Assembly: GCF_003594885.1 (NCBI RefSeq)
Contig: NZ_QZEZ01000009.1
Coordinates: 1-64,000 of the forward strand
Source: Vallicoccus soli
GTDB taxonomy: Bacteria > Actinomycetota > Actinomycetes > Motilibacterales > Motilibacteraceae
DNA: 64,000 nucleotides
Direction: 5' to 3'
Below, piece after piece: positions 47,857-56,334 of the stretch. Position 1 is the first letter of the stretch. Each line of letters starts with the position of its first letter. Under the pieces are notes generated by a model. It did no database searches. It was not told where the DNA came from and saw only the letters and a list, made by a program, of their open reading frames with translations. The position numbers and the translations under genes were made by a program.

Positions 47857-48268
47857 TCGGCCGCGATCATGCAGCCGCTCGGCCGTGATCATGCAGCCGC
47901 TCGGCCGTGATCATGCAGCCGCTCGGCCGTGATCATGCAGCCGCTCGGCCGTGATCATGCAGCCGCTCGGCCGTGATCATGCGGCCGCTCGGCCGTGATC
48001 ATGCAGCCGCTCGGCCGTGATCATGCAGCCGCTCGGCCGTGATCATGCAGCCGCTCGGCCGTGATCATGCAGCCGCTCGGCCGTGATCATGCAGCCGCTC
48101 GGCCGTGATCATGCAGCCGCTCGGCCGTGATCATGCAGCCGCTCGGCCGTGATCATGCAGCCGCTCGGCCGTGATCATGCAGCCGCTCGGCCGTGATCAT
48201 GCAGCCGCTCGGCCGTGATCATGCAGCCGCTCGGCCGTGATCATGCAGCCGCTCGGCCGTGATCATGC
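47857..48268. repeat. 22-bp tandem repeat array, 19 core motifs
   Basis: The core GATCATGC recurs every 22 nt at 47865, 47887 and so on to 48261: 19 times without a gap. Each unit combines TGATCA (palindrome), CAGCCGCTC and CGGCCG (palindrome). Only two substitutions are visible: C for T before the first GATC (47864), and G for A after the sixth (47983). There are no spacers, so it is not CRISPR. The period is about two DNA turns, so all TGATCA sites face the same side. Near-identity suggests recent expansion or homogenisation. The function is unknown. Confidence 0.95.
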
Positions 48269-48370
48269 GCGGAGTCGGGCCGCGGGGCGCGTACCCCCAC
48301 TCGCCCTGCCGCGGGGCGCGTACCCCGCCGGCGATCATGCGCGGAGGTCGTGCCGCAGGGCGCGTGCCCC
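48261..48370. repeat. Spaced repeat family next to the array
   Basis: A 19-nt element GCCGCGGGGCGCGTACCCC occurs at 48279-48297 and 48308-48326, and with two changes at 48352-48370. Within each, GGGG and CCCC arms can pair around CGCGTA. The last array unit (48261) and a lone one at 48333 both read GATCATGCGCGGAG and precede copies 1 and 3, so a longer unit of about 38 nt appears twice. Confidence 0.75.
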
Positions 48371-48976
48371 CAGCCACCCGGCCGCGCGGGCCGGGCGGCC
48401 GCCGGTGGGGTGGCGGTCGCCCGCCGCTGCCCGCTCCGCGCACACAGCACAGGGGATGTCCCGGCCGGAGCGGCGCGGCACGCCGTCCCTGCCGGCCCGT
48501 GACGGGTGTGAACCGGGCAGTGCCCCGCGGCGCGGGGCCGGGTCCGGATCCTGCGTCCGGGGGGCCCGAGCCCTGAGGTCACGGGGCTGACGCTGGGCGC
48601 CTTGACGGCGGCAGCGCCCGTACTGCCTGCAGAGCCGCCGGCGAGGCCCGGACTCCGGGTGCCCGCGCAGGGGCTGCGCTGAGGCGGGGGAGCCGTGCGA
48701 GGCATGCCCTGTCCGGTTCGCACCTGCAGTGCACGGCGTGTCCCGGCCCGTCAGGGACGGCACGCCGTCTGCGGCGACCCGTCGTGGGTGCGGGGCGGAC
48801 ACCGCGGTGGCACGCCGCACGCGGTGGGGTGCGGAGCACCGGCTGTGGGCGCGGACGGGACACGCGCGGGCTCAGCCGAGGTGGTGCGCCCCCGGGGCGG
48901 ACCGTCCTCGCCGCCCGCGCGGCGCACCGGGCGGCGGGCGCCCGCTGAGGGACCCGGCGCGACGGCCCCGGGACGG
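48371..48976. other. Non-coding spacer with imperfect direct repeats
   Basis: About 600 nt without a supportable gene; open frames here have biased composition and no good start. A segment of about 40 nt ending in GGCACGCCGTC occurs at 48447-48487 and again, diverged, at 48731-48769. Many short inverted repeats are present. I see no tRNA or known RNA. Confidence 0.4.
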
Positions 48977-49014
48977 CAGGAGGGGCGGGACCCGTGCGGG
49001 TCCCGCCCCTCCTG
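48977..49014 (-). terminator. Strong terminator hairpin after phoX
   Basis: Perfect 18-bp inverted repeat (48977-48994 with 48997-49014) 26 nt beyond the phoX stop on the minus strand. It is the longest perfect stem in the window. No U-tract. Confidence 0.75.
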
Positions 49015-49040
49015 GTGCGCGCTGCGGCGCGGGGTGTGCG

Positions 49041-51167
49041 TCAGGCGCCGACGCGCTTCACGCCGGGGGCCTTGCGCCAGATGGTGCAGACCGTCGGGCG
49101 GGGCATGTCGCCGTACGGGAAGGTCGACAGCGGGTTGTCGACGCTCGCGCCGTCGATCTCGCCGGGGTGCTGGACCGCGATGAGGACCGTGCGCTGGTCC
49201 TCGGTGATCCACGGCCCGCAGCACTCGGCGCCGACCGGGACGGTGGCGAACTGCTTGAGGTGCCCGCGCTCGGGACCGGCGACGGCGACGGCGAAGAGGC
49301 CGTCGTTGGCGCCGAGGGCGTTGCCGTCGGTGGAGATCCACAGGTTGCCGGCGCCGTCGAAGGCCACGTTGTCCGGGCAGGAGATCGGGCTGACCTGGCT
49401 CTTGTCGAACCCGCCGAACCAGGTGCCCGCGTCGGCCGGGTCGCCGGCGACGACGAAGAGCATCCAGGTGAAGCGGTCCGCCGCCGCGTCGCCGCGGCGC
49501 TCGGTGAGCTCGAGGACCTGGCCGTGGCGGTTGGCCGTACGGGGGTTGGCCTCGTCGACGCCGGGGCGGCCCGTCGTGCCGCGCTGGGTGTTGTTGGTCA
49601 GTGCGACGTAGACCTTGCCGTTGACCGGGTTCGGCTCGACGTCCTCGGGGCGGTCCATCTTGGTCGGCGCCTGGCGCACGTCGACCGTGCCGTCGGCGCG
49701 ACGGCCGAGGGCGTCGGCGGCCAGGCGGGTGTGGACGAGCACCTCCTCGACGGTGAAGCCGGGGACCATGCTCTCGCCGTCGAGGACGAGCGGCAGCCAG
49801 CGGCCGGTGCCGTCGAAGGCGCCGTCGGAGGGCAGGGTGCCGGTGCCGTCGATCTCCGCGGCGGGGGAGTCGCCGGTGAGCTGCGCGACGTAGAGGTCGC
49901 CGTCCTCGAGCAGCGTCTTGTTGTGACGGCGCGCGGCCGCCGAGCTGCCCTTGCGGAACGTCTTGCGCGACACGAACTTGTAGAGGTAGTCGAAGCGCTC
50001 GTCGTCGCCCATGTACGCGACGGCGCGGCCGTCCGCGGCGATGCGCACGTTGGCGCCCTCGTGCTTGAAGCGGCCGAGCGCGGTGTGCTTGACGGGGGCG
50101 GCGTCGGGCTCGTACGGGTCGACCTCGACGACCCAGCCGAAGCGGTTGACCTCGTTCGGCTCGCGGCTGATGTCGAAGCGGGCGTCGACCTCCTCGAAGC
50201 GGCGCGAGGTGCTCGTCACCGCGGAGGGCAGGCCGTAGCGGGAGAGCGCGGCGACCTGCTCGGCGTCGGTGACGGCCTCGCTGACGCCGAAGTACTGGTT
50301 GAAGTTCTCCTCGCCGGAGAGGACCGTGCCCCAGGGGGTGACGCCGCCGGCGCAGTTGTTGAGGGTGCCCAGGACGGTGGTGCCCTCGGGGTCGGCGGTG
50401 GTGCGCACGAGCTCGCTGCCGGCGGCGGGGCCGGTGAGGCGGAACGGCGTGCCGACGTGGATGCGGCGGTTGTGCGCGCGGCGGCCGCGGGCCGTGCGCC
50501 GCCACTCACCGGTGCGCCCGACGCGCTCGACCTCGACGACGCTCATGCCGTGGGCGGCCATGGCGATGCGGGCCTGCTCCGGGGTGGACGCGCCGGTCCA
50601 GCCGCGGAACATGAGCTCCTCGTTGGTGTACTCGTGGTTGCACACGAGCAGGCCGCGGTCGTCGTCGCCGTCGAGCGGCAGGAGCGCGGTGAAGTCGTTG
50701 TTGTAGCCGAACTGCTGGGCCTGGGCGGCGGCCGACTGGCGGTCGATGCCGAAGGTCGGGGCGCCGGGGAGCACCGGGTCGCCCCAGCTCATGAGCGGCG
50801 ACCAGTCGTAGCCGTTGGGCACGACGACCGTGTCGAGGGTGTTCGGCGGCACCGACGGGAAGGTCAGCGGGGCCTTCGCGGCCAGCCGCGCCGCGCGCGC
50901 GTCGCCGGTCGCGGCGGCGGCCGGGGAGGCCAGCGGGTCCGTGGAGGCGAAGCCGAGCGCCAGCGCCGCAGCGGCGCCGGCCTTGAGCACGCCGCGGCGC
51001 GACATGCCCTCGGCGACCACGTCGCCGAAGTAGGGGTTCTCGCTGCGGTTCGGCACCGCGTGGTCGCAGGCGTTGCCGCAGCGGAAGAAGCAGGTCATCG
51101 CCGTGCGCCGGCCGCCGGAGTGCCCGGGGACGATCGGCAGGAGGCGACGGGTCGTGCTGGGGTTCAC
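49041..51167 (-). CDS. phoX: PhoX family alkaline phosphatase (DUF839), Tat-exported
   Basis: A 708-residue secreted phosphatase. The long N-region with CFFRCGNACDH (residues 26-36) is usual for this family; the Tat motif MSRRGVLKAGAAAALALGF follows at residues 55-73. The mature part has VPNGYDWSPLMSWGDP, LVCNHEYTNEELMF, LNNCAGGVTPWGTVLSGEEN (family signature), GRFKHEGANV, DRPEDVEPNPVNGKVYVALT and DNVAFDGAGNLWISTDG. PhoX enzymes use iron and calcium and release phosphate from many esters. GTG start with GGAG 7 nt upstream. A PHO box upstream and a strong terminator downstream make it a single-gene unit. Confidence 0.9.
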   Translation of the reverse strand: MNPSTTRRLLPIVPGHSGGRRTAMTCFFRCGNACDHAVPNRSENPYFGDVVAEGMSRRGVLKAGAAAALALGFASTDPLASPAAAATGDARAARLAAKAPLTFPSVPPNTLDTVVVPNGYDWSPLMSWGDPVLPGAPTFGIDRQSAAAQAQQFGYNNDFTALLPLDGDDDRGLLVCNHEYTNEELMFRGWTGASTPEQARIAMAAHGMSVVEVERVGRTGEWRRTARGRRAHNRRIHVGTPFRLTGPAAGSELVRTTADPEGTTVLGTLNNCAGGVTPWGTVLSGEENFNQYFGVSEAVTDAEQVAALSRYGLPSAVTSTSRRFEEVDARFDISREPNEVNRFGWVVEVDPYEPDAAPVKHTALGRFKHEGANVRIAADGRAVAYMGDDERFDYLYKFVSRKTFRKGSSAAARRHNKTLLEDGDLYVAQLTGDSPAAEIDGTGTLPSDGAFDGTGRWLPLVLDGESMVPGFTVEEVLVHTRLAADALGRRADGTVDVRQAPTKMDRPEDVEPNPVNGKVYVALTNNTQRGTTGRPGVDEANPRTANRHGQVLELTERRGDAAADRFTWMLFVVAGDPADAGTWFGGFDKSQVSPISCPDNVAFDGAGNLWISTDGNALGANDGLFAVAVAGPERGHLKQFATVPVGAECCGPWITEDQRTVLIAVQHPGEIDGASVDNPLSTFPYGDMPRPTVCTIWRKAPGVKRVGA

Positions 51168-51208
51168 CAGGTCTCCAGGGGGTATCGCCGCGTGTTGGGC
51201 CGACCCGC

Positions 51209-51263
51209 AACCTAGGCACGCCCTCGGGACCCCTGGTGGCCGCGAGGTGGACGTCAGGTGACG
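51209..51263 (-). promoter_or_regulatory. PHO box and -10 of phoX
   Basis: On the minus strand CGTCACC, GTCCACC and GGCCACC begin at 51263, 51252 and 51241, exactly 11 nt apart with 4-nt linkers: the PhoP direct-repeat layout. About 20 nt further on is TAGGTT (51214-51209), a TAnnnT -10. The box would take the place of the -35, as in PhoP-activated promoters. The leader to the GTG is about 35 nt. Confidence 0.75.
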
Positions 51264-51299
51264 TCCCGCGGGCCTCTCGCCCGGAGCGCCCTGGCGTCC

Positions 51300-52232
51300 C
51301 TAGCCGACGGCGACGCGGGCCGTGGCGGCCGCACGCCGCGTGCTGCGCCCGTGGCGCAGCGCGTCGGCCGTGAGCATCACGAGGGCGAGCCACACGAGCG
51401 CGAAGCCGGCCCACCGCGAGGCCGGCATCGCCTCGTGGAACAGCACGACGCCGATGAGGAACTGGATGACCGGCGCGAGGTACTGCAGGAGGCCGAGCAC
51501 GGACAGCGGCACCCGGATCGCGGCGGCGCCGAAGGCGAGCAGCGGCACCGCGGTGACGACCCCGCTGGCGACGAGCAGCCCGGCGTGCAGCGGGCCCTCG
51601 GCGAGGAACGTGCCGTCGCCGGCGGCCGCGAGCACCACGAGGTAGCCGGCGGCGACCGGCAGCAGCACGAGCGTCTCGACGGTCAGGCTCTCCAGCGCAC
51701 CGACCGAGGCCTTCTTCTTGAGCAGGCCGTACGCGCCGAACGAGCAGGCCAGCGTCAGCGCGATCCACGGCGGTCGCCCGTAGTCGACCGTGAGCACGAC
51801 GACGGCGACCGCGGCGACGGCCACCGCCACCCACTGCGCACGGCGCAGCCGCTCGCCGAGCACGAGCACGCCGAGCAGCACCGTCACGAGCGGGTTGATG
51901 AAGTACCCGAGCGAGGTCTCGACGACGTGGTCCGTCGTCACCCCGTGGATGTACGTCCCCCAGTTGACCGCGATGACGAGCGCGGCCGCCGCGAGCAGCC
52001 CGGTGCGGCGCCACCCCAGCTCGCGCAGCCACCCCCAGCGCCGCCGGGCCCCGAGGAGCACCACGACGACGAGGAGCGACCACACGATCCGGTGGGCCAG
52101 CACCTCCACCGAGCCGCTCGGCTCGAGCAGCGGCCAGTAGAGCGGGAAGAGCCCCCACATCAGGTACGCGGCGACGCCGTACCCGACGCCCTGCCGCTCC
52201 CGGGAGGGGGCGGCAGGGCCGCTCGTGCTCAG
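51300..52232 (-). CDS. rarD: EamA-type transporter RarD, probable CTG start
   Basis: Ten-helix drug/metabolite transporter-superfamily permease. The first helix is GVGYGVAAYLMWGLFPLYWP; NWGTYIHGVTTDHVVETSLGYFINPL and SFGAYGLLKKKASVGALESLTVET are RarD signatures. The first ATG (52160) cuts through helix 1. The reading frame upstream has no ATG/GTG/TTG before a stop, but a CTG at 52232 gives LSTSGPAAPSRERQGVGYGV and overlaps the korB stop as CTGA, imitating the GTGA overlaps elsewhere. That gives 310 residues, close to the usual about 300. Substrate unknown. Confidence 0.75.
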   Translation of the reverse strand: MSTSGPAAPSRERQGVGYGVAAYLMWGLFPLYWPLLEPSGSVEVLAHRIVWSLLVVVVLLGARRRWGWLRELGWRRTGLLAAAALVIAVNWGTYIHGVTTDHVVETSLGYFINPLVTVLLGVLVLGERLRRAQWVAVAVAAVAVVVLTVDYGRPPWIALTLACSFGAYGLLKKKASVGALESLTVETLVLLPVAAGYLVVLAAAGDGTFLAEGPLHAGLLVASGVVTAVPLLAFGAAAIRVPLSVLGLLQYLAPVIQFLIGVVLFHEAMPASRWAGFALVWLALVMLTADALRHGRSTRRAAATARVAVG

Positions 52233-53302
52233 CTCACGACCCAGGTGTCGCGCCCGCGCAGCAGCGTGTCGAGGTCGCCCTCGCCGAGGTCCTGGCGGGC
52301 GTCGGCGAGCTGCTGCGCGACCTGCTCGTCGTAGGTCGGGCGCTGCACGTCGCGGAAGACGCCGATCGGGGTGTGCCCGAGCTCGGACCCGCGGGTGAGG
52401 CGGGACAGGGCGAAGGCGCGCTGCGGGTCCCCGGCCTGGGCGTCGTGCACGACGAGGGCCTCCTCGCCGACCTCGGCGACGTCGGCCACCCGCAGCGTCC
52501 CGTCCGGGTTCGCGACGACCCCGCGGTCCGCGCCGAGGCGCACCGGCTGGCCGTGCTCGAGGCGGATGAGCGCCTCGTCGCGGGTCTCCGGGTTCTTCAG
52601 CAGCTCGAACGCGCCGTCGTTGAAGATGTTGCAGTTCTGGTAGATCTCGACGAGCGCGGTGCCCGAGTGCTCCGCGGCCGCGCGCAGCACCGAGGTGAGG
52701 TGCTGGCGGTCCGAGTCGATGGTGCGCGCGACGAAGGTGGCCTCCGCGCCCAGCGCCAGGGACACCGGGTTGAACGGCGCGTCCACCGAGCCGATCGGGG
52801 TCGACTTGGTGATCTTGCCGACCTCCGAGGTCGGCGAGTACTGGCCCTTGGTGAGCCCGTAGATCCGGTTGTTGAACAGCAGGATCTTGAGGTTCACGTT
52901 GCGGCGCAGCGCGTGGATCAGGTGGTTGCCGCCGATGGAGAGCGCGTCGCCGTCACCGGTGACGACCCACACCGACAGGTCCGGGCGCGACACCGACAGG
53001 CCGGTCGCGATCGCCGGGGCGCGGCCGTGGATCGAGTGCATGCCGTACGTGTCGAGGTAGTACGGGAACCGGCTCGAGCAGCCGATGCCGGAGACGAAGA
53101 CGATGTTCTCCCGGCGCAGGCCCAGCTCGGGCAGGAAGCCCTGGACCGCGGCGAGGATGGCGTAGTCGCCGCAGCCGGGGCACCAGCGGACCTCCTGGTC
53201 GGAGGTGAAGTCCTTCTTGGTCTGCGGGCCGTCGGCCTTGGGGACCAGCGACAGCGCGCGGCCCGGCTGCAGGCCGGTGGGGACGACGGACGGGGCGCTC
53301 AT
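52229..53302 (-). CDS. korB: 2-oxoacid:ferredoxin oxidoreductase, beta subunit
   Basis: 357-residue ThDP-binding subunit. WCPGCGDYAILAAVQ (near residue 41), VSGIGCSSRFPYYLDTYGMH and the ThDP/Mg motif TGDGDALSIGGNHLIHALRRN...NNRIYGLTKGQYSPTS are diagnostic. With KorA it oxidises 2-oxoglutarate (or another 2-oxoacid) to the acyl-CoA and reduces ferredoxin. The ATG overlaps the korA stop (ATGA), so they are coupled. No separate ferredoxin gene is adjacent. Confidence 0.93.
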   Translation of the reverse strand: MSAPSVVPTGLQPGRALSLVPKADGPQTKKDFTSDQEVRWCPGCGDYAILAAVQGFLPELGLRRENIVFVSGIGCSSRFPYYLDTYGMHSIHGRAPAIATGLSVSRPDLSVWVVTGDGDALSIGGNHLIHALRRNVNLKILLFNNRIYGLTKGQYSPTSEVGKITKSTPIGSVDAPFNPVSLALGAEATFVARTIDSDRQHLTSVLRAAAEHSGTALVEIYQNCNIFNDGAFELLKNPETRDEALIRLEHGQPVRLGADRGVVANPDGTLRVADVAEVGEEALVVHDAQAGDPQRAFALSRLTRGSELGHTPIGVFRDVQRPTYDEQVAQQLADARQDLGEGDLDTLLRGRDTWVVS

Positions 53303-55263
53303 CGGGAGCTCGCCTCCTGCTCGACGGTGCGGGGTGCGCGGGGGCCGGAGCCGCGCGGCGGGACGGCGTCGGCCGGGACGTCGTCGGACGCCGGCGCCAG
53401 GGGCTCGTCGAGCTCCTCCAGCAGGCCGGCGACGACGCCCTCCAGCTCGGACGCCTTGAACGGCAGGCCGCGGACCTGCGTGTAGCTGATCGCGTCGACG
53501 AGGTAGGTGCCGCGCAGCAGGAGCGCGAGCTGGCCGAGGTTCATCTCGGGCACGAGCACCTTGTCGTACGAGCGCAGCACCTCGCCGAGGCCCGGCGGGA
53601 ACGGGTTGAGGTGGGTCAGGTGCGCCTGGGCCACCCGGCCGCCGCGGCGGCGGACCCGGCGGCAGGCGGCGCCGATGGGGCCGTACGTCGAGCCCCAGCC
53701 CAGGACGAGCACGCGCGCGTCGCCGGACGGGTCCTCGACCTGCACCGGCGGGACGTCGATGCCGTCGACCTTCGCCTGGCGCAGGCGGACCATCCGGTCG
53801 TGGTTGGCCGGGTCGTACGAGATCGACCCGGTCCCGTCGGCCTTCTCGATGCCGCCGATGCGGTGCGCGAGGCCCGGGGTGCCGGGCACGGCCCAGGGGC
53901 GGGCCAGGGTCTGCGGGTCGCGCTTGTACGGCCAGAACGCCTCGGTGCCGTCCTCGGCGACGTGGTTGGGCGCCGTCGCGAACTCCGTGCGCAGGTCGGG
54001 CAGCTCGTCGGTGGCCGGGACCCGCCACGGCTCCGAGCCGTTCGCGAGGTAGCCGTCGGAGAGCAGGAACACCGGCGTGCGGTAGGTCAGCGCGATGCGG
54101 CACGCCTCGATGGCCGCGTCGAAGCAGTCGCCGGGCGAGCGCGGGGCGACGATCGGGACCGGCGCCTCGCCGTTGCGGCCGAACATGGCCATGAGCAGGT
54201 CGGACTGCTCGGTCTTGGTGGGCAGGCCGGTCGAGGGGCCGCCGCGCTGCACGTCGACGATGACCAGCGGCAGCTCCAGCGACACCGCCAGGCCGATGGT
54301 CTCCGACTTCAGCGCCACGCCCGGCCCGGACGTCGAGGTGACGCCGAGGGCGCCGCCGAAGGACGCGCCGAGCGCCGCGCCGATGCCGGCGATCTCGTCC
54401 TCGGCCTGGAAGGTCGTCACGCCGAAGCGCTTGTGCCGGCTCAGCTCGTGGAGGATGTCCGAGGCCGGGGTGATCGGGTACGCCCCGAGGAACAGCGGCA
54501 GCCCGGCGCGCCCGGCCGCCGCGACGAGGCCGTACGACAGCGCGAGGTTGCCCGAGATGTTCCGGTAGGTGCCGCCGGGGAGCTTGGCCGGCTTGACCTC
54601 GTAGCGGACGCTGAAGCCCTCGGTGGTCTCGCCGTAGTTCCAGCCGGCCTTGAGCGCGGCGAGGTTGGCGCCGAGGATCTCGGGCTTCCTGGCGAACTTC
54701 TGGCGCAGGAAGCGCTCCGTGCCCTCGACCGGGCGGTGGTAGAGCCACGACACGAGCCCCAGCGCGAACATGTTCTTCGCCCGCGAGGAGTCCTTGCGCG
54801 AGAGGCCGAACTCCTTGACGGCCTCCACGGTCATGCCGGTGAGGTCCACCGCGTGCACGTTCCACGGCTCGAGCGAGCCGTCCTCGAGCGGGTTCGCCGC
54901 GTAGCCCACCCGGGCGAGGTTGCGCTTGGTGAAGTCGGCGGTGTCGACGATGACGTCGGCGCCGCGCGGCAGGTCGGGCAGGTTCGCCTTGAGCGCGGCC
55001 GGGTTCATCGCCACCAGCACGTCCGGCGCGTCGCCGGGCGTGAGGATGTCGTAGTCCGCGAAGTGGACCTGGAAGGAGGAGACGCCCGGCAGCGTGCCGG
55101 CCGGGGCGCGGATCTCCGCGGGGAAGTTGGGCAGCGTCGACAGGTCGTTGCCGAAGGACGCCGTCTCGGACGTGAACCGGTCACCGGTCAGCTGCATGCC
55201 GTCGCCGGAGTCCCCCGCGAAGCGGATGATCACCCGGTCGAGCTGCTTGACCTGCTTGGCCAC
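53299..55263 (-). CDS. korA: 2-oxoacid:ferredoxin oxidoreductase, fused gamma-alpha subunit
   Basis: 654 residues. The N-terminal about 190 are the gamma domain (IRFAGDSGDGMQLTGDRF, LPNFPAEIRAPAGTLPGVSS). The rest is the alpha (pyrimidine-binding) domain: GNLALSYGLVAAAGRAGLPLFLGAYPITPASDILHEL in sections, TSTSGPGVALKSETIGLAV, and a C-terminal transketolase-like domain with VLVPEMNLGQLALLLRG. The fusion order is that of actinobacterial KorA. I chose the GTG at 55263 (VAKQVKQLDRVIIRF). Transcribed away from the second nuo cluster. Confidence 0.93.
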   Translation of the reverse strand: MAKQVKQLDRVIIRFAGDSGDGMQLTGDRFTSETASFGNDLSTLPNFPAEIRAPAGTLPGVSSFQVHFADYDILTPGDAPDVLVAMNPAALKANLPDLPRGADVIVDTADFTKRNLARVGYAANPLEDGSLEPWNVHAVDLTGMTVEAVKEFGLSRKDSSRAKNMFALGLVSWLYHRPVEGTERFLRQKFARKPEILGANLAALKAGWNYGETTEGFSVRYEVKPAKLPGGTYRNISGNLALSYGLVAAAGRAGLPLFLGAYPITPASDILHELSRHKRFGVTTFQAEDEIAGIGAALGASFGGALGVTSTSGPGVALKSETIGLAVSLELPLVIVDVQRGGPSTGLPTKTEQSDLLMAMFGRNGEAPVPIVAPRSPGDCFDAAIEACRIALTYRTPVFLLSDGYLANGSEPWRVPATDELPDLRTEFATAPNHVAEDGTEAFWPYKRDPQTLARPWAVPGTPGLAHRIGGIEKADGTGSISYDPANHDRMVRLRQAKVDGIDVPPVQVEDPSGDARVLVLGWGSTYGPIGAACRRVRRRGGRVAQAHLTHLNPFPPGLGEVLRSYDKVLVPEMNLGQLALLLRGTYLVDAISYTQVRGLPFKASELEGVVAGLLEELDEPLAPASDDVPADAVPPRGSGPRAPRTVEQEASSR

Positions 55264-55395
55264 CGTGCTGCCTCTCGTCGCTGCCTGCGGGGGAGCGGGG
55301 GCGCCGCCCACCAGGGTCCAATGCTACGGCGGCGTAGGTCCTTCCCCGGGGTTGCGCAGGTCACCCTGGGGACGACCGGGGCTACCCTGCGGCCT
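55264..55395. promoter_or_regulatory. Divergent promoter region of korAB and the second nuo cluster
   Basis: 132 nt between the two starts. Minus strand: TAGCAT (55326-55321) is a -10 candidate giving korA a leader of about 50 nt, with GAGAGG before the GTG. Plus strand: TACCCT (55383-55388) lies 7 nt before the nuoA2 GTG, predicting a leaderless message. No Rex-like palindrome is visible. Confidence 0.55.
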
Positions 55396-55767
55396 GTGGA
55401 CGGCTACTACGCGGGGTACGGGCTCGTCGCCCTCGTGGTGCTCGCGGGCGCGGCCTTCGTGGCCACCGCCTTCCTCGGCGCGCGGCTGCTCTCGCCCCGC
55501 GTGGCGAGCGCCGAGAAGGTCCTCGCGTACGAGTGCGGGGTCGACCCCGTCGGCGAGGGCTGGGCGCAGACCCACGTCCGCTACTACGTGTACGCGTACC
55601 TCTACGTGGTCTTCGCCGTCGACGCGGTCTACCTCTTCCCCTGGGCCACGGTCTTCGCCGGCCCCGGCTTCGGCGCGGTGACCCTCGTGGAGATGTTCGT
55701 CTTCCTCGGGTTCCTCGCGGTGGGCCTGCTCTACGCGTGGCGGCGGGGGGTCCTGACGTGGGACTGA
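55396..55767 (+). CDS. nuoA2: NADH-quinone oxidoreductase subunit A, second copy
   Basis: 123 residues, three helices. [20 protein letters not shown] keeps the loop Cys; the helix that reads FDIEIVF in the first copy reads [12 protein letters not shown], so the acidic pair is reduced to one Asp. GTG start 7 nt after TACCCT. It overlaps nuoB2 by 10 nt. Confidence 0.92.
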   Translation: MDGYYAGYGLVALVVLAGAAFVATAFLGARLLSPRVASAEKVLAYECGVDPVGEGWAQTHVRYYVYAYLYVVFAVDAVYLFPWATVFAGPGFGAVTLVEMFVFLGFLAVGLLYAWRRGVLTWD

Positions 55768-56333
55768 CCGACCTGCCCCTGCCGCAGGTGCGCGACACCG
55801 GCAGCGTCGGGCCGCTGCAGCGCCTGGCGCCCGAGCCGCTGCGGGTGGTGCTCAACTGGGGTCGGCGCTACAGCCTGTGGGTCTTCAACTTCGGCCTGGC
55901 CTGCTGCGCGATCGAGTTCATCGCCGCCTCGATGAGCCGGCACGACTTCATGCGCCTCGGGGTCATCCCCTTCGCGCCCAGCCCCCGCCAGGCCGACCTC
56001 ATGGTCGTCTCGGGCACGGTGACGGACAAGATGGCGCCGGCGGTGCGGCGGCTCTACGAGCAGATGCCCGAACCCAAGTACGTCATCTCCTTCGGCGCCT
56101 GCTCGAACAGCGGCGGGCCGTACTGGGACTCGTACAGCGTGACCAAGGGCGTCGACCAGATCGTGCCGGTGGACGTCTACGTGCCCGGCTGCCCGCCCCG
56201 GCCCGAGGCGCTGCTGCAGGGCATCCTCAAGCTCCAGGAGAAGATCGGCGGGGAGTCGCTGGCGCAGCGCTACCCCCGGGCCGACGCCCGCGCGGTGACC
56301 CGCGGGCTCGTCCCGCCGCCCGAGGGCCCCTGA
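55758..56333 (+). CDS. nuoB2: NADH-quinone oxidoreductase subunit B, second copy
   Basis: 191 residues. All four N2-cluster Cys are kept: [17 protein letters not shown] and VPGCPPRPE. The start is the GTG at 55758, inside the end of nuoA2. It differs clearly from NuoB1 outside the motifs (for example [20 protein letters not shown]), so this is an old paralogue, not a recent duplicate. Confidence 0.94.
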   Translation: MGLTDLPLPQVRDTGSVGPLQRLAPEPLRVVLNWGRRYSLWVFNFGLACCAIEFIAASMSRHDFMRLGVIPFAPSPRQADLMVVSGTVTDKMAPAVRRLYEQMPEPKYVISFGACSNSGGPYWDSYSVTKGVDQIVPVDVYVPGCPPRPEALLQGILKLQEKIGGESLAQRYPRADARAVTRGLVPPPEGP

Positions 56334-56334
56334 G

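Noticed and set aside
47857-48268. CRISPR array
   Set aside because: The 22-bp units are directly adjacent with no variable spacers, and there are no cas genes in the window.
48335-48863. Overlapping ORFs of 94-161 residues in the spacer after the array
   Set aside because: They are Arg/Pro/Gly-rich, lie in several frames on both strands, and lack credible starts or domain patterns; they are typical high-G+C shadows.
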